The notes under the pieces: model-generated | What the model was told of the DNA's origin: nothing | Database searches by the model: none | Seen by the model: the letters and a program-made list of their open reading frames with translations, nothing else | Translations under genes and position numbers: made by a program | NCBI RefSeq assembly: GCF_002920615.1 | Contig: NZ_PQSU01000001.1 | Span: 434,001-498,000 of the forward strand | Direction of reading: 5' to 3' | Length of the DNA: 64,000 nucleotides | Source of the DNA: Streptomyces sp. Ru62 | GTDB taxonomy: Bacteria; Actinomycetota; Actinomycetes; Streptomycetales; Streptomycetaceae | Shown: positions 62,380-64,000 of the stretch, in pieces | Layout of the letters: every line of letters starts with the position of its first letter | Numbering within the stretch: the stretch's first letter is position 1

Positions 62380-63705
62380 TCACCGCACCTCCACGAACGC
62401 CCCCGCGTCCCGCTCCGGCCGCGGTCTCGGCTCCTGAGCCGGGTGACCGACCGCCACCGCGCCCATCGGGTCCCAGTCCGCCGGCAGCCCGAGCACCTCG
62501 CGCACCACGTCCCGGCAGAACATCGTGGACGACACCCACGCCGAGCCCAGCCGCTCCCCGGCCAGCGCGACCAGCAGGTTCTGTACGCCCGCGCCCATCG
62601 CGACGACGAACATCTCCCGCTCGGCACCGTCCCGCCGGGCGTCGCCGTAGGTGTGCGAGCCGTCCATGACGAGGCACGGCACGACCAGGTACGGCGCGTT
62701 GCGCAGCACGTCACCGCGCCGGATCCGCTTCGCGATGGACTCCTCGCTCTTGCCGTCCCGGCGCAGGTCCTCGATCCAGGCGTCCCGCATCGCGTCGAGC
62801 AGCCGTACCCGCGACTCCTGCGACTCCAGCAGCACGAACCGCCACGGCGTGGTGTGGTGCGGGGCGGGCGCGGTGACGGCGGCGGCCACCGCGCGCCGGA
62901 CCGCGCCGGGGTCCACCGGCTCGTCGGTGAACGCCCGCACGGTGCGGCGCTGGGTCACGGCCTCCCGCACGGCCTCGGAGGTGCCGAGCCGGAACATGTC
63001 GTCCCGCGCGCTGCGCACCAGGGCCCGGGCCCCCTCCTCGTGCTCGTCGGCCACGGTGTGCGGCAGCCCGCGCACCACGGCCACCGGCAGGCCCGCCGCC
63101 TTGCCCTTGACCAGGTCACCGGCGGCGGCCAGCTCGTCCGCCGTGGCGACGACGGTCGCGCTGAGCGGGTTGCCGTACACGTCCGTGCCCCCGCGCAGGT
63201 CGTCCAGCACGCGCACCCCGGCGGCGCCGATCGCGACATCGGTGAGCCCCGCGCGCCAGGGCCGCCCGAACGTGTCACTGACGACGACGCCGACGTCGAC
63301 GCCGAGGGCGGCGCGCAGGCCGGCCCGGATCGCACGCGCGGACGCGTCCGGGTCCTCGGGCAGCAGCAGCACGGTCCCGGCGGGAGTGTTGGAGGCGTCG
63401 ACCCCGGCGGCGGCCATGACCAGGCCCTGCCGGTTCTCCACGATGCGCAGCGGGCCGCGCCGGGCCACGACCCGGACCGTCTCGGCGTCGATCGCGGCCT
63501 CCCGGTCGGCCGCCCGGACGACCCGGCCCTCGGCCTTGGAGACGATCTTGGAGGTGACGATCAGCACATCGCCGTCGGCCAGTCCCGGCTCGGTCGCGGC
63601 GATCAGCTTGGCCAGGTCGTCGCCCGGCTGCACCTCGGGGATGCCGGGCAGGGCCCAGACGCGGTACCCGGGCCGCCCGGCCCCGGCGGACGCCGTGTCG
63701 CTCAC
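62380..63705 (-). CDS. fbiB: Coenzyme F420-0:L-glutamate ligase / FMN reductase
   Basis: Bifunctional F420 enzyme of 441 aa. The N-terminal CofE domain (about 14-245) has [29 protein letters not shown] and [16 protein letters not shown], and adds glutamates to F420-0. The C-terminal nitroreductase-like domain (about 255-441), with [13 protein letters not shown] and [10 protein letters not shown], reduces dehydro-F420-0 in characterised actinobacteria. The GTG start overlaps the fbiA stop by four bases (GTGA), so the two are coupled. Confidence 0.95.
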   Translation of the reverse strand: MSDTASAGAGRPGYRVWALPGIPEVQPGDDLAKLIAATEPGLADGDVLIVTSKIVSKAEGRVVRAADREAAIDAETVRVVARRGPLRIVENRQGLVMAAAGVDASNTPAGTVLLLPEDPDASARAIRAGLRAALGVDVGVVVSDTFGRPWRAGLTDVAIGAAGVRVLDDLRGGTDVYGNPLSATVVATADELAAAGDLVKGKAAGLPVAVVRGLPHTVADEHEEGARALVRSARDDMFRLGTSEAVREAVTQRRTVRAFTDEPVDPGAVRRAVAAAVTAPAPHHTTPWRFVLLESQESRVRLLDAMRDAWIEDLRRDGKSEESIAKRIRRGDVLRNAPYLVVPCLVMDGSHTYGDARRDGAEREMFVVAMGAGVQNLLVALAGERLGSAWVSSTMFCRDVVREVLGLPADWDPMGAVAVGHPAQEPRPRPERDAGAFVEVR

Positions 63706-64000
63706 GCCCCCCGCACCTCCTCGGCCAGCGCCAGCGCCTCCCGTGCCATCTGCGCCGCCGCGTCCACGTCGGTCATCATCAGCGGTACGGCCCGGCAGCG
63801 GATGCCGTCCGCCTCGATCCGCTCGACCACGCCGGCGTCGACGGTGTCGACCAGCCAGCCGTCCAGCAGCCCGGAGCCGTAGTGCTCGGCGACCGCGGCG
63901 GCCGTGGACTCCACGCCGACGGCGGCCAGCACCTTGTCGGCCATGCCGCGCACGGGCGCGTCCCCGACGATCGGGGACAGGCCGACCACGGGCACGCCCG
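63702..64000 (-). CDS. fbiA: 2-phospho-L-lactate transferase, C-terminal part
   Basis: The last 99 codons of an FbiA/CofD-like enzyme, which joins the lactyl (or phosphoenolpyruvyl) moiety to FO. Visible are [19 protein letters not shown] near the window edge, then [17 protein letters not shown] and [19 protein letters not shown], all typical of the C-terminal half. The rest lies beyond 64000. Confidence 0.92.
   Translation of the reverse strand, partial: GVPVVGLSPIVGDAPVRGMADKVLAAVGVESTAAAVAEHYGSGLLDGWLVDTVDAGVVERIEADGIRCRAVPLMMTDVDAAAQMAREALALAEEVRGA

Overview
The window is a high-GC chromosomal segment from a Streptomyces species. Codon use is strongly G/C-biased at third positions. It carries a tRNA-Leu with anticodon TAA (the bldA developmental tRNA), a SigB/SigF-type sigma factor with STAS and RsbW-like partners, Roadblock/LC7 proteins, a TIGR03089-type protein and F420 biosynthesis genes. 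As far as I remember, the order resembles the S. coelicolor core-chromosome region from the F420/manC/LCP genes to hut and pobA/bldA, in reverse orientation. I could not check this by search.

Layout. 1-4.4 kb: the end of a cyclopropane-fatty-acid synthase gene and a two-gene FtsX/MacB-type ABC exporter. 4.85-8.9 kb: bldA, pobA, a Bax-inhibitor-1-like membrane protein and three small or unknown genes. 9.1-18.7 kb: thiolase, SGNH hydrolase, a CBS-domain cystathionine beta-synthase, an XRE/MmyB regulator divergent from an SDR, and an NCS1 permease divergent from an RpiR regulator. 18.7-20.9 kb: a four-gene Roadblock/LC7 operon with no histidine kinase or GTPase. 21.0-28.1 kb: a divergent PLP decarboxylase-like gene and the histidine utilisation operon hutU - M20 amidohydrolase - hutF - hutI. 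28.1-34.5 kb: an HTH/coiled-coil protein, a sigma-like/zinc-finger/ricin-lectin fusion, and the sigma factor/STAS/RsbW-like module. 35.0-39.5 kb: POT peptide transporter, an OmpR-type two-component pair and a GtrA protein. 39.7-42.6 kb: purK-purE-dipeptidase. 42.6-47.2 kb: two tandem VOC proteins divergent from a CGNR regulator, UDP-glucose dehydrogenase-like, acyl-CoA dehydrogenase and a Cys-rich copper-binding protein. 47.3-57.0 kb: five LytR-CpsA-Psr (LCP) ligases with a thioesterase and a glycosyltransferase interspersed. 57.2-64.0 kb: TIGR03089 protein, secreted PGRP amidase, mannose-1-phosphate guanylyltransferase-like gene, an AlkA-type glycosylase, fbiB and the end of fbiA.

How the genes work together. 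The LCPs, glycosyltransferase, UDP-sugar dehydrogenase, nucleotidyltransferase and amidase form a cell-envelope neighbourhood. The hut genes give an almost complete route from urocanate to glutamate, with the M20 enzyme in the slot where N-formylglutamate deformylase is needed. A 12-base sequence in the hutU promoter recurs between the NCS1 permease and the RpiR regulator, suggesting one regulon. Several genes lack a Shine-Dalgarno sequence and have a TANNNT box 6-7 bases before the start codon, which suggests leaderless mRNAs. Repeats are limited to two 93-bp direct repeats near 34.8 kb and a 52-bp tandem array near 61.0 kb. I found no CRISPR array, insertion sequence or prophage.
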